A stretch of DNA of 64,000 nt. Origin: JBBAGC01 sp964491265. GTDB lineage: Bacteria; Spirochaetota; UBA4802; UBA5550. Positions 35,475 to 44,734 of this stretch are shown in pieces. The stretch is taken from the NCBI GenBank assembly GCA_964491265.1, contig CAZBFP010000019.1:1-64000 (forward strand), given 5' to 3'. The notes under the pieces are model-generated. The model saw only the letters and a program-made list of their open reading frames with translations. It was not told where the DNA came from and ran no database searches. The translations under genes were made by a program, and so were the position numbers. The first letter of the stretch is position 1, and every line of letters starts with the position of its first letter.

Positions 35475-36238
35475 AGTTTTGCTGCAAGTACAGCAGCGCC
35501 AATAGCGCCATTAATCTGGGCATTTTCACTTACCTCAACTTCAATCTCCAGCTTACGCTGCAGTGCTGTTACAACACCTATATTCTTTGCCACACCCCCT
35601 GTCATCATAAGAGGGGCTCTGACCCCTACCCTTTTTGCCAGTGCCGATACCCTTGAAGCAACAGAATCGTGAATCCCGGCAATAATATTCTCCCTTGATT
35701 CACCCCTGGAAATAAGCGACACCACCTCAGATTCGGCAAAGACTGTACATATACTGCTTATCTGTGACGGCATCTTTGACTGAAGCGAAAGGGGGCCGAA
35801 ATTATCCAGCTCCACCTCCAGTGCATGAGCCATAACCTCAAGGAAACGCCCCGTACCTGCAGCGCATTTATCATTCATGGCAAAATCCTTAACCCTGCCA
35901 TCCTCATCCACCACTATGGCCTTACTGTCCTGCCCCCCCACATCAATAATCGACCTTATACGAGGGTCGGTAAAATGAGCGCCTGCAGCGTGGCAGCTGA
36001 TTTCAGTTATCGCCTTATGTGCAAAGCTTATGTTGGCCCGCCCGTAACCTGTTGCTATAATTTTTTCGATATCATCAAGCTTGATATTAAGTTTCGCAAG
36101 GAGATTATCCATTGCCGATCTCCCTGCCTTTTCCGCATTATACCCTGTAAAGACAATCCCGGTTCCAAGGATCTCCCCGTCTTTTACTACAGCCACCTTG
36201 GTGGTAATTGAGCCTATATCTATCCCTGCTGTGAGCAT
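35471..36238 (-). CDS. 2-Hydroxyacyl-CoA dehydratase / benzoyl-CoA reductase activase (HgdC/BadG family)
   Basis: 255 aa ASKHA-fold ATPase with one 4Fe-4S cluster per dimer. GIDIGSITTKVAVV, ATGYGRANI, IIDVGGQDSKAI, NDKCAAGTGRFLEVMA and SSICTVFAESEVVSLIS give the ATP site and the two cluster cysteines. It hydrolyses ATP to push a low-potential electron into the dehydratase. Last gene of the operon, 26 bases after the SDR gene, with a hairpin after its stop. Its length and one-copy state fit the HgdC (dehydratase) arrangement rather than the two-ATPase-subunit benzoyl-CoA reductase. Confidence 0.92.
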   Translation of the reverse strand: MLTAGIDIGSITTKVAVVKDGEILGTGIVFTGYNAEKAGRSAMDNLLAKLNIKLDDIEKIIATGYGRANISFAHKAITEISCHAAGAHFTDPRIRSIIDVGGQDSKAIVVDEDGRVKDFAMNDKCAAGTGRFLEVMAHALEVELDNFGPLSLQSKMPSQISSICTVFAESEVVSLISRGESRENIIAGIHDSVASRVSALAKRVGVRAPLMMTGGVAKNIGVVTALQRKLEIEVEVSENAQINGAIGAAVLAAKL

Positions 36239-36264
36239 AATCCCCTCTGAGCATCAGTATTTAA

Positions 36265-37029
36265 TTAAACCGCTGTTGTGCCGCCGTCAACCACTATGGT
36301 CTGCCCTGTAATAAAATCAGCCCCGGCAGAAGCAAGAAAGAGCGTGGGGTGAACCACATCAATAGGCTCGGCAATCCTGCCAAGTGGTATACCCTTTACC
36401 ACATGCTGACTAATGTCATCATTGGACCAGAAGGGCTTGCTGAATTCAGTGCGAACCATTGCAGGTGCAACAGCATTAACAGTAATATTAAAAAATGCAA
36501 GCTCAGATGCCAGAACCTTAGTCATCATTTCAATGCCGGCTTTTGCGATTCCGTAAATCCCCATCCCCGGAGATGCCTTTCTCCCTGCTATGGATGATAT
36601 GCTCACAATCTTACCGCTCTTCTGAGCCTTCATAATCTCCGCGGCTTTCCTGGAAACAAGGAATGTGCCTGTAAGATTTGAATCAATTATCTTCTGCCAC
36701 ATTGAAGGATCTGTTTCAGCAAGTGAGGGAGTAAAAAGATTCATCCCCACATTATTGATAAGCACATCAACCCTGCCAAAGCGCTCCATTACACCTTTAA
36801 AAAGAGCATCCACATCCTCCGCCTTTGCAACATGTGCCTGCAGTGCAAGAAGGTTATCCCCTCCATTCAATGCTGCAGAAGCTGCATCGAGAGATTCTTT
36901 TTTCCGGCCGCATATAACAACCTTCGCTTTTTCATCCACTAAATAGCGGGCAATCTCAAGACCAATCCCCCTGCTCCCGCCTGTAATAAGTACAACCTTA
37001 TCTTTCAGATTATAATTTATACTCATCAA
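36265..37029 (-). CDS. Short-chain dehydrogenase/reductase
   Basis: 254 aa classical SDR. NAD(P) motif TGGSRGIGLEIA near 15-26, NNVGMN, catalytic Ser in SISSIAGRKA and YGIAK (Tyr-x-x-x-Lys), ending with FITGQTIVVDGG. Overlaps the end of the preceding dehydratase subunit gene by 4 bases (ATGA), so it is part of the pathway. It probably interconverts a hydroxyacyl- and an oxoacyl-CoA. Confidence 0.9.
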   Translation of the reverse strand: MMSINYNLKDKVVLITGGSRGIGLEIARYLVDEKAKVVICGRKKESLDAASAALNGGDNLLALQAHVAKAEDVDALFKGVMERFGRVDVLINNVGMNLFTPSLAETDPSMWQKIIDSNLTGTFLVSRKAAEIMKAQKSGKIVSISSIAGRKASPGMGIYGIAKAGIEMMTKVLASELAFFNITVNAVAPAMVRTEFSKPFWSNDDISQHVVKGIPLGRIAEPIDVVHPTLFLASAGADFITGQTIVVDGGTTAV

Positions 37030-38276
37030 TTCCCCCTCTTATCTTTAATAAGTTCCATAAATGCATCAATCCTTGTGGCAATCTGGCTTTCGCTGAAACT
37101 CCTCTCATCTGTCATATCCGCTTCAATAATAAGTGAGGGGAGATTCCTCTCCTTCATTATTATTTTCTGAATATCGTACTGCCCCAGTGAATAGGGTTTG
37201 CAGCTCCTGTTTGAATGCAGGATTACACCATCCACATCATATTTGTCAATCATAGTCAGCACCATCTTTGCCATTTTATCTGTTCCGATATTAAGATAAA
37301 TAGCAGTGTACCCATCAGCCATACTCTCAAGAAAATCATTCTCATCAAGGAGATCCACCTGGGCGCTCCATGCGGAGGTATAGGTGTCTGCCACTAAACA
37401 GGCATCATGTGAGGCAATCTTTTCGGATAGCCATTTTGTTTTGTACCACACCGGAAGGTTGTCCCAGAGGAGACGATACTTTTCCTGAGGCACGGCACTT
37501 ATACCATCCTTCACTCTCCCCTCCATCTCAGCCAGGAGACCTTTGTAGTAATCCACGCACACCTGGGTCCCCCGCAAGGTTACTATCAGTGCCAGATGGA
37601 AGAAGGCATCAAATGCGCTCATAGGCGCCGGCTTATTTGAAGCAGTGGCAAGCACATCACGCCATAATCTCTGCGATTCCACAGAGAGCTTCCCAACTTC
37701 ATTCATCCTGTCATAATCGTATTTCTTTCCGCACTGCTCTTCAAGAAATATAATATATTCATCAATCTGCCTTCTCACATACTTCCTTGCAGCATCGCTG
37801 TTCTCAGTATGAATAATGGGTGTGTCAAAAATAAAAAGGGGAACCTTGAACTTACGGGCCATAACCTCATACCATTTAAGCACAGTACCGCATATATTGT
37901 TGCAGCAGATAAGCATATCAGGTTCAGGGAGTCCACCAATGGGCCCCCCCTGCGTTTCAGCCTGCCCGATGTCAGCCCTGCCGTATGAGCAGAGGTCCTG
38001 GGAATAGCCCATCCCCTCTGCAACCCCGCAGAGGTCAACACCCATTTTTGAAGCGCCTATCATGGCGCCGTAATTCTCCGGGTACACAGGGATAATATCC
38101 ATTACAAGAAGGGGCTCAACAGGGCCGCCGCTGGTAATCCAGGCCACCTTTTTATTGTTTTTCCGGGCGGTTTTTGCGTCTATATAATAATGGGTCATTA
38201 TCTCCTTCATTCTGCCCAGGCTCTTAATCTTTCGTTTCTCTTTTTCCGCATCTATAATTTTATCTTCACCAGACAT
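37026..38276 (-). CDS. 2-Hydroxyacyl-CoA dehydratase D-component subunit (BcrB/HgdA-like)
   Basis: 416 aa subunit of the iron-sulfur component that receives the activated electron. VYPENYGAMIGASKMGVDLCGVAEGMGYSQDLCSYGR carries the conserved N-terminal cysteines (two parts, near 85-105). CCNNICGT and the later NRSCKPYSLGQYD supply the rest. The family includes 2-hydroxyglutaryl-, lactoyl- and phenyllactoyl-CoA dehydratases and benzoyl-CoA reductase, which cannot be told apart by eye. AAGGAG precedes the ATG. Second subunit of the pair, 39 bases after the first. Confidence 0.9.
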   Translation of the reverse strand: MSGEDKIIDAEKEKRKIKSLGRMKEIMTHYYIDAKTARKNNKKVAWITSGGPVEPLLVMDIIPVYPENYGAMIGASKMGVDLCGVAEGMGYSQDLCSYGRADIGQAETQGGPIGGLPEPDMLICCNNICGTVLKWYEVMARKFKVPLFIFDTPIIHTENSDAARKYVRRQIDEYIIFLEEQCGKKYDYDRMNEVGKLSVESQRLWRDVLATASNKPAPMSAFDAFFHLALIVTLRGTQVCVDYYKGLLAEMEGRVKDGISAVPQEKYRLLWDNLPVWYKTKWLSEKIASHDACLVADTYTSAWSAQVDLLDENDFLESMADGYTAIYLNIGTDKMAKMVLTMIDKYDVDGVILHSNRSCKPYSLGQYDIQKIIMKERNLPSLIIEADMTDERSFSESQIATRIDAFMELIKDKRGN

Positions 38277-38315
38277 ACACTACTCCTTAAGATTTTATTC
38301 GCTTCATCAGCACAG

Positions 38316-39437
38316 CTAGAGCATCTCCATAAAGGCTTCAAACCTTGTTTTAAGCTGTCCAAGTGACGGCAGTTTGTCCTCAACCTCAAGGAGCATGTTT
38401 GCCACCCCCTTCTCACCAAGTATTCCTTTCATATAGGGATAATCCCAGGAGTGGGGGTCACAGAATTTCAGATACATGAAAATTACCCCTTTAGCCTTAT
38501 GGTCAGCGCTCAGTGCTGCCAGGTTATCTCCTCTTGAAGTATTTGATATATGCTTGGCAGGGCAGATAACCCTGCTGCTGTAGCGGTCAGCAAGTGCATC
38601 AGCAGGATCCCCCTGAGAAGAGATCTCCCCTTCAAAATAACGGGAACCTGTGCAAAGGTCATCCCATACAACCACACCGCCTGATTCCTCGATTATGCTG
38701 TATATGTCCGGATGATTGCATATACTCCCGGCAAGAATTAGTCTGCTTTTATCAGAAGCAGTCTTCGCAGATTTACCGCTTTTAATATAATCTATAGCAA
38801 GGGGGAGTTTTTTAAGGAGCTCCCTCCTTTCCATAATCATGGCACCTTTAATAATATAGTAGGTTTCAGCACCGCTAATACAGGAGGGGTCTTCACTCCT
38901 GAGCCTGTAGATCTCTTTAAGGTATGCCCGATTTTTATTATATATATCATTTGCCTCAGCAATCTGATCATCACTTATGGACACCGAAAAGCCGGACTCA
39001 AGATCATTACGGAACTTCCCTATAACATCCCTCATATACTCTCTGGCGCTCTCTGTATTCAGTTTTACAGGCATAATCACATCGCTGAAAAAACTGAATG
39101 AAGTATTCATCCTCCATATGTCGGATAAGCGCTGTATGGAATCGCAGGTGTGGGGAAACACAGTGCCGTCAAGAAAGTTAAGGTTCCCGTTTAAGGCCTC
39201 CTCCAGGGCCCCCCTTACAAGGGAACAGCTGTAGGACTGGAGGTGCGAGTCTGCAAGGTGAATATTCTCACTTGTTCCAAAGAGCCTCATGGGGTGGGCC
39301 CCTGCTGCAAAAATAAGCTCCTCAGGTGCATATGTACAGAAGTAACCGATAATTTTTTTCCCCTCATCAGCTTTCAGCTTTTTTGCATAGCTGTAGGGAT
39401 TTAACACCACATCTTTAAATTCATCTATAATATTCAC
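38316..39437 (-). CDS. 2-Hydroxyacyl-CoA dehydratase D-component subunit (BcrC/HgdB-like)
   Basis: 373 aa partner subunit. KIIGYFCTYAPEELIFAAGAHPMRLFG is the N-terminal family signature; cluster cysteines in SYSCSLVRGALE, FPHTCDSIQRL and LKFCDPHSWDYPYMK. Sequences of this type form a heterodimer with the BcrB/HgdA-like subunit. AAGGAGTTTAAT precedes the ATG. Upstream (about 115 bases) is the acyl-CoA synthetase gene on the same strand. Confidence 0.9.
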   Translation of the reverse strand: MNIIDEFKDVVLNPYSYAKKLKADEGKKIIGYFCTYAPEELIFAAGAHPMRLFGTSENIHLADSHLQSYSCSLVRGALEEALNGNLNFLDGTVFPHTCDSIQRLSDIWRMNTSFSFFSDVIMPVKLNTESAREYMRDVIGKFRNDLESGFSVSISDDQIAEANDIYNKNRAYLKEIYRLRSEDPSCISGAETYYIIKGAMIMERRELLKKLPLAIDYIKSGKSAKTASDKSRLILAGSICNHPDIYSIIEESGGVVVWDDLCTGSRYFEGEISSQGDPADALADRYSSRVICPAKHISNTSRGDNLAALSADHKAKGVIFMYLKFCDPHSWDYPYMKGILGEKGVANMLLEVEDKLPSLGQLKTRFEAFMEML

Positions 39438-39553
39438 ATTAAACTCCTTATAGTAAAAAGTAAATCCGCCGCAGAAACAGGAAAACGTTCAGGCAGAAAA
39501 AAGCTTCATTCCACCCCCGGTAACCTGCAGCAGATATGGAAACAATAGCGGAA

Positions 39554-41275
39554 TCAGCGCTCCCCGGTATACTTCCCCTGCTCCCTCAGTTTCTCCACTT
39601 CCTCATTTTCCAGAACCTTATATGCAACCTTCCCCACCAGGGTTTTCGGAAGATCATCGCGGAACTCAATCTCTCTTGGGCAGCTCCATACAATAAGGGA
39701 TTCCCTGCAGTGCTTAATAAGCTCCTGCTCCATCTCAGGCCCGGCTTTGCTTTTATCTTTAAGAACAACAAATGCCTTAACCCTCTCAATCTGATCCTGA
39801 TCCGGCACACCAATAACGCAAACCATATCAACATCGTTGTGCTGATAAAGATTTGCTTCCACCTGTGCAGGATAAACATTCATACCGGATGATTTTATCA
39901 TTCTCTTCTGGCGCAGCTTAAAATAAATAAATCCATCTTCATCCATTGTGCATATATCACCGGTATGAAGCCACACTTCACCATCAGAATGTTTCTTCAG
40001 AACATTTGCTGTCTCCTCCGGATTGTCAAGATAGCCCAGCATCAGAGCAGGCCCCTTTATGCAGAGCTCACCCTCTTCACCGATCGGGAGCTCATCAATA
40101 GTACTCATCCCCACAATCTTTGCATCCATGTCAGGGAATGGAATACCCACACTGTTTTCACGATATGTATCAAGAGGTGTGGCGCAGATTGCAGTAACAG
40201 CTTCAGTAAGCCCATACCCTTCAAGAAGCTTAACACTCCCCCCCTTATTTTTTACAATATTCTCAAAGCGGTCCTTCACCACCCTGGGTAGAGTATCAGC
40301 TCCGCTGAAAGCAGCTTTAAGGCATCGAAGATCCGCGTTCTGGAAAACCGGATTTTTATTAAGGGCCTCGTAAAGTGTGGGAACACCTATCAGAAACGTG
40401 GGCTTCTTCTTTTTAATAAGTTTAGCCACATCATCCGGGGTAAACTGAGGCACAAGAATACTTTTACCGCCGCTCATAAAACATGCATTAATACATACAC
40501 CAAGGCCGAAGCCGTGAAAAATCGGAAGTATTGCAAGGATGGAATCATCACTGGCAAGGTTTCCCCAGGCTGAAACCATAAGGCCATGAGAAACAAAATT
40601 ATAATTTGAAAGCATAATCCCCTTAGGTTTCCCTGTGGTTCCGCCGCTGTATAGAATAACAGCCATATCATCAGGCTTCATGTCAGATTTTTCAACCCTC
40701 TTGTAATTACCGGCCATTAGATCCTTCCACCAGTAAAAATCGGGGTCAGAGGGGACTTTCGGAATTTTCCTCCCCTTTGCCACATAGAAACCGAGCTGCA
40801 TAAGGGGATTAAGATAATCGGGTATGCGGGCCAGAATAACCTTCTCCAGTTTTGTCACATCCATAACTTTTCTAAACTTGGCGTAAAATGCATCCAGTGT
40901 GAGGGCAAAGCGGCTTTTACTTATATTCACATAAAATTCAATTTCACTCTCTGTAGAGAGGGGGTGAATCATGCTGGCCACAGCGCCAAGCTTGTTAACA
41001 GCATAAAAACAGATAATACCCTGAGGTGATGTGGGCATGGAGATTGTCACACGGTCACCCTTTTTAAGGCCCATATGGGCAAGCATATCAGCGCACTTAT
41101 CTATCTCATCAAGAAAGCTTCTGTATGTGCCAGTATAACCCATAAAATCGTAGGCAATAGAATCGGGACATTTTTTAACTGTCTCCGCAACCCCCTCATA
41201 CATTGTTATCCTGGGATAATCAATCGAGTGAGGCACTGTTCCATAAAATTTCAGCCACGGCTTTTTTTCATGCAT
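39554..41275 (-). CDS. Acyl-CoA synthetase (AMP-forming)
   Basis: 573 aa member of the ANL superfamily. A3 motif ILYSGGTTGKPKGIMLSN near 211, EGYGLTEAV (A5), HTGDICTMDEDGFIYFKLRQKRMIKSSGMNVYPAQVE (A7-A8, two parts) and LPKTLVGKVAYKVL with the A10 lysine. It should activate a carboxylic acid to its CoA ester, probably the substrate of the dehydratase pair downstream. GGGGGGAAT lies before the ATG. First gene of the minus-strand catabolic operon, divergent from the IclR regulator. Confidence 0.92.
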   Translation of the reverse strand: MHEKKPWLKFYGTVPHSIDYPRITMYEGVAETVKKCPDSIAYDFMGYTGTYRSFLDEIDKCADMLAHMGLKKGDRVTISMPTSPQGIICFYAVNKLGAVASMIHPLSTESEIEFYVNISKSRFALTLDAFYAKFRKVMDVTKLEKVILARIPDYLNPLMQLGFYVAKGRKIPKVPSDPDFYWWKDLMAGNYKRVEKSDMKPDDMAVILYSGGTTGKPKGIMLSNYNFVSHGLMVSAWGNLASDDSILAILPIFHGFGLGVCINACFMSGGKSILVPQFTPDDVAKLIKKKKPTFLIGVPTLYEALNKNPVFQNADLRCLKAAFSGADTLPRVVKDRFENIVKNKGGSVKLLEGYGLTEAVTAICATPLDTYRENSVGIPFPDMDAKIVGMSTIDELPIGEEGELCIKGPALMLGYLDNPEETANVLKKHSDGEVWLHTGDICTMDEDGFIYFKLRQKRMIKSSGMNVYPAQVEANLYQHNDVDMVCVIGVPDQDQIERVKAFVVLKDKSKAGPEMEQELIKHCRESLIVWSCPREIEFRDDLPKTLVGKVAYKVLENEEVEKLREQGKYTGER

Positions 41276-41302
41276 ATTCCCCCCCTGCGTTTATAAAAAT
41301 AA

Positions 41303-41332
41303 TTGACAGTGTACGTCATTGCCGTACACTGT
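41303..41332 (+). promoter_or_regulatory. IclR-type operator over a sigma-70-like promoter
   Basis: 10-bp perfect inverted repeat (ACAGTGTACG, 41306-41315, and 41323-41332) with 7-base spacer, in the gap between the divergent regulator and acyl-CoA synthetase genes. TTGACA at 41303-41308 and TACACT at 41325-41330 (16-base spacing) form a plus-strand promoter overlapped by the palindrome, so autoregulation is likely. Confidence 0.65.
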
Positions 41333-41381
41333 ACCAATACAGTATCACAATCAATTAATATGTCAAGAAAAAAGGAGAAAT

Positions 41382-42155
41382 ATGAACTCTAACACAAAAA
41401 ATAACAAAAAAATAATACAGTCAGTTCAAAGAGCCGGCGAAATTCTGTCATTATATATAGACAATAAAAACCTGGGCATATCAGATCTTGCCAGGAGCTT
41501 ATCTTTACCCAAAACCACAATTCAGGGCCTTGTAACCACACTTGCGCAGATGAATTACCTGGAAAAAGACCCATTTACAGGGAAATACCGGCTTGGCCCC
41601 AGGCTCTTTCAGCTCGGCATGAGCTATGCGGCAAACATGGATATGCTTACAACAGCACGGGTCTGGATGGAGCGCCTCAGTTTTAAATTCCGGGAACCGG
41701 TAAATGTGGGGATGCTGGTGGGGAAAAAAGCCCTTATTCTATTCAGGGCAGAGCCTGACAAAAACTTTAAAACATTCCCTCAGGCAGGAACAGTAATCCC
41801 CATCCACAGCTCATGCATCGGGAAAATCCTCTTTGCAGGTATGACGCCCCAGAGGCTTGAGGAAGCCCTTAAAGACTATATTTTTGAGCCACTTACAGAA
41901 AACACAATCACCAGCAGGGAAGAGTTTCTCAAAGAGCTGGAGCAGGTGAGAAATGACTGGATCAGCTTTGACAGGGAGGAAAATTTTATCGGCATGGCCG
42001 GCATAGGGGGCCCCATATTCAACCACAGCGGCCATATTATAGCAGCATTTGTCCTTACAGGTAATGCTGACCGGATCAATGAGATGAGAGAATCGATTAT
42101 AAAAGAGGTCAAAAATACATCAAAGGAGATATCCGCACAATTCGGGTTCAGATAA
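41382..42155 (+). CDS. IclR-family transcriptional regulator
   Basis: 257 aa. Winged helix at 10-75 (IIQSVQRAGEILSLYIDNKNLGISDLARSLSLPKTTIQGLVTTL, two parts) and a C-terminal effector domain (MERLSFKFREPVNVGMLVGKKALILF; PIHSSCIGKILFAG; REENFIGMAGIGGPIFNHSGHIIAAF). A frame opens at 41319, inside the operator, but the ATG at 41382 has AAAAGGAGAAAT upstream. The divergent layout and palindrome suggest it controls the catabolic operon in response to a carboxylate or CoA ester. Confidence 0.9.
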   Translation: MNSNTKNNKKIIQSVQRAGEILSLYIDNKNLGISDLARSLSLPKTTIQGLVTTLAQMNYLEKDPFTGKYRLGPRLFQLGMSYAANMDMLTTARVWMERLSFKFREPVNVGMLVGKKALILFRAEPDKNFKTFPQAGTVIPIHSSCIGKILFAGMTPQRLEEALKDYIFEPLTENTITSREEFLKELEQVRNDWISFDREENFIGMAGIGGPIFNHSGHIIAAFVLTGNADRINEMRESIIKEVKNTSKEISAQFGFR

Positions 42156-42209
42156 TCCCGCGTGGAGTCAGGTATATCCTGCTAATACTGACGGAAGAAT
42201 TTTATACTA

Positions 42210-42701
42210 TCATCCCACCGGTGGAGCAATTACGAATTTTCCGTTCTGATAACGTATTATAAGGAGAACAAAGGGGATTCGCCTGCCGTCTTTCAACAGT
42301 GCATCACCCCTCACCTCAGCGTAACGGTCATCAACAGCATAAGAAATATTGATCACAATAAGACTCCTGAGCCGGCTTAAATCTGCAGACCCGCCTTCAG
42401 GAGCAAACTCACCCATGGGGAGATTCATCCCTTCAATTATATACTGATTTTTCTCCACCCCTATTGACAGCTGCTCAAGGTAATTATCCCAGTCAAAAAA
42501 AGTCAGCACCGCAGGCCAGTCCCCTTTTTCCACAGCCTTTGTGAAATCGAGAAGAAATTCCTTCAGCTCCCCCTGGCCCCCGTATTGAGAATAATCAGAA
42601 TTCTGATCAGCAGTACTATGGTTATTAACTTTTCCGGAAACACAGGAAAGGCTAAAAATTAAAATCGCAAAAACTGGAACAATCAATATTAAATTTTTCA
42701 T
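42210..42701 (-). CDS. Lipoprotein of unknown function
   Basis: 163 aa. Signal peptide with lipobox-like FSLSC near residues 18-22 (MKNLILIVPVFAILIFSLSC). The mature part starts with a Ser/Asn/Gly-rich linker and then a compact domain with EFLLDFTKAVEKGDWPAVLTFFDWDNYL, like SnoaL/NTF2-like folds. GGGGGATATT precedes the ATG at 42701; a frame from 42722 adds 7 residues. Family unknown. Confidence 0.7.
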   Translation of the reverse strand: MKNLILIVPVFAILIFSLSCVSGKVNNHSTADQNSDYSQYGGQGELKEFLLDFTKAVEKGDWPAVLTFFDWDNYLEQLSIGVEKNQYIIEGMNLPMGEFAPEGGSADLSRLRSLIVINISYAVDDRYAEVRGDALLKDGRRIPFVLLIIRYQNGKFVIAPPVG

Positions 42702-42722
42702 AATATCCCCCGGGTCAAGCAT

Positions 42723-42957
42723 TCAGGTCAATAATATATACCGGAAATTATTCTCTGCAATAATAATTTCCTCACTCAAAATAAAATTATACCTGATAGC
42801 AGCAAATCTTATTTAAAATAATTGACTGGAACCGTTAACTCTGCCATTTTAATTACAGCGAACTGAGATATTCGAAACAGGATAAAAAGTTTGCGCTTAA
42901 AAATTGCTTCATATATTCAGATAGTACAAAATCCATAACTCAGGAAGCAGGGGAAAA
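42723..42957. promoter_or_regulatory. Divergent promoter region
   Basis: 235 AT-rich bases between the lipoprotein gene and the membrane chemoreceptor gene; no repeat or gene seen. Confidence 0.35.
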
Positions 42958-44505
42958 ATGACCGGAAAACTTATATCTTTTTTTATTCCAGATTCAGAAA
43001 ATTACAGTTTCGATATTATTCTTAAATCTAAAACTCTGCTAACCTTTTCACTTATAATTTCATCAATAATGCCCCCACTCTGGGTTCTGCTTATCACTAT
43101 CCTGGGGCATTCAGTCGTTTCAATATTAAGTCTATTTCTGCTGATAGTTATAATATCAAATATTCTCGCTCTCTTCATTCTCCGCAGCGGCAGATATTAC
43201 GCTGCAGCGAACACATTTGTTCTTTCAACACTTGCCGGATACAGCCTCTATCTTTTATTCGGCTCCTTCAAGTTTGACATTGGAGTAATTGTTTCCGGAT
43301 ATCAGCTTTTAATCTTTATAATCTTCAGCGCGCTTTTCTGCAGAAAAGGAATGACTCTGCTGCTGGCTCTACTTGTACTCATAATTCAGATGACTGCACT
43401 TTACTCATCAGAAAGCATCCCTTCAAATCTTCGCACAATGGCTCAGATCAACTTTACCTTTGAACTTCTTATTGTTACAGCAATCTGCTACCTCCTCATG
43501 AGTATTACTGACAAAACTCTCCAGCGCCTGAAAGAGGAGGCAGACAAGAGAGAACACCTGGAGCGCACAAGAGAGCTTCTTGCCTCAGTATCTGAAATTT
43601 CTGAACGTTTAAACAACTCCTTCTCCATAATGTCATCAGCAACAGAAAATTTTTCCCATAATGCGCAGAACCAGGCTGCAGCAGCTGAAGAGATTACAGC
43701 CACGGTTGAAGAAATATCAGCCGGTGTGGAGAGCGTTGCACACAGCACCGGCGTTCAGATGGATAAAATTGAAGAGCTTGTATCAAAGCTGAATGAACTC
43801 TCAAACCAGATCAGCAGCATGAAAGATAAAATCAATGAAGCCCGCATAATGACATCATCCATTTCAGGTGAGGCCCGCACAGGGGAGTCATCTTTAAGAT
43901 CAATGGAGGAGAGCATAAAGTCCATGAACCAGCGCTCTACAGCAATGGCAGGTATTATCAATATAATCAATGACATCTCAGACAGAATCAATCTCCTCTC
44001 TCTCAATGCCGCGATTGAGGCAGCCAGGGCAGGAAACGCTGGGAGGGGTTTTGCCGTAGTTGCTGATGAAATTTCAAAACTTGCAGACCAGACCTCAAGC
44101 AGCGTAAAAGAGATCAGCTCACTCATCAAAGCAGGAGAGAGTGATGCCAGACAGAGTCTTACAACTGTCACCACTGTGGTATCATCCCTTTCTAAAATTA
44201 TAGGGGGAGTTGCAGGGATAAACAGTATGGTGGAGTCCATGTCAAGTTTTATGGAAACCCAGATAACAACAAATAGGACAGTAAACAGCAAAGCTAGCGA
44301 TGTTAAGGATAGATCCCAGGAGATCCGGAACGCCACAGAAGTACAGAAAAACGCCACAACTGAGATAGTCAGATCAATTTCCACAATAAGCGAACTTACC
44401 CAGGACAATGCTGCAGGAGCTGAAGAGATGTCTGCCAATGCACAGGAGATTTCAAAAATAGCATCAACCCTTAATGAAAAGGTGGAAAATTTCAGAAATA
44501 ATTAG
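42958..44505 (+). CDS. Methyl-accepting chemotaxis protein with multi-pass membrane sensor
   Basis: 515 aa. The first 185 residues hold about six hydrophobic segments and almost no periplasmic domain, so signals are probably sensed within the membrane. There is no HAMP; from 200 on comes the cytoplasmic coiled coil with tip DRINLLSLNAAIEAARAGNAGRGFAVVADEISKLAD, near identical to the conserved MCP hairpin. GCAGGGGAAAA precedes the ATG. Single gene. Confidence 0.88.
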   Translation: MTGKLISFFIPDSENYSFDIILKSKTLLTFSLIISSIMPPLWVLLITILGHSVVSILSLFLLIVIISNILALFILRSGRYYAAANTFVLSTLAGYSLYLLFGSFKFDIGVIVSGYQLLIFIIFSALFCRKGMTLLLALLVLIIQMTALYSSESIPSNLRTMAQINFTFELLIVTAICYLLMSITDKTLQRLKEEADKREHLERTRELLASVSEISERLNNSFSIMSSATENFSHNAQNQAAAAEEITATVEEISAGVESVAHSTGVQMDKIEELVSKLNELSNQISSMKDKINEARIMTSSISGEARTGESSLRSMEESIKSMNQRSTAMAGIINIINDISDRINLLSLNAAIEAARAGNAGRGFAVVADEISKLADQTSSSVKEISSLIKAGESDARQSLTTVTTVVSSLSKIIGGVAGINSMVESMSSFMETQITTNRTVNSKASDVKDRSQEIRNATEVQKNATTEIVRSISTISELTQDNAAGAEEMSANAQEISKIASTLNEKVENFRNN

Positions 44506-44593
44506 GCCTGAAAAGTGGGACCCGCTTTTCAATCTAAAACTTGACATATTTACCCCTCTGATTTATTTGTGTAAAATTAATCAATTTTAATTC

Positions 44594-44699
44594 CTTAACT
44601 TTTTTTAAAATATAATGCTCCAATACCCCCATCGTCGAAAGCGGCGGGGATATTAAAAACAGCATAATTACACTAAAAGATATCTTTAGGAATAATTAG
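44594..44699. repeat. Family 3 GC-core palindromic repeat
   Basis: About 105 bp. AT-rich outer parts (TTCCTTAACTTTTT..., AAAACAGCATAATTACACTA) flank a GC core that has decayed here (CCCCCATCGTCGAAAGCGG). Same layout as copies at 47684 and 63026 (inverted). Confidence 0.75.
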
Positions 44700-44734
44700 T
44701 GAAAATTAATCTAATAAATAAAAAGGAGGGACTT

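Noticed and set aside
43755..44438. 227-aa minus-strand frame in the chemoreceptor gene
   Set aside because: Antisense shadow of the coiled-coil region.
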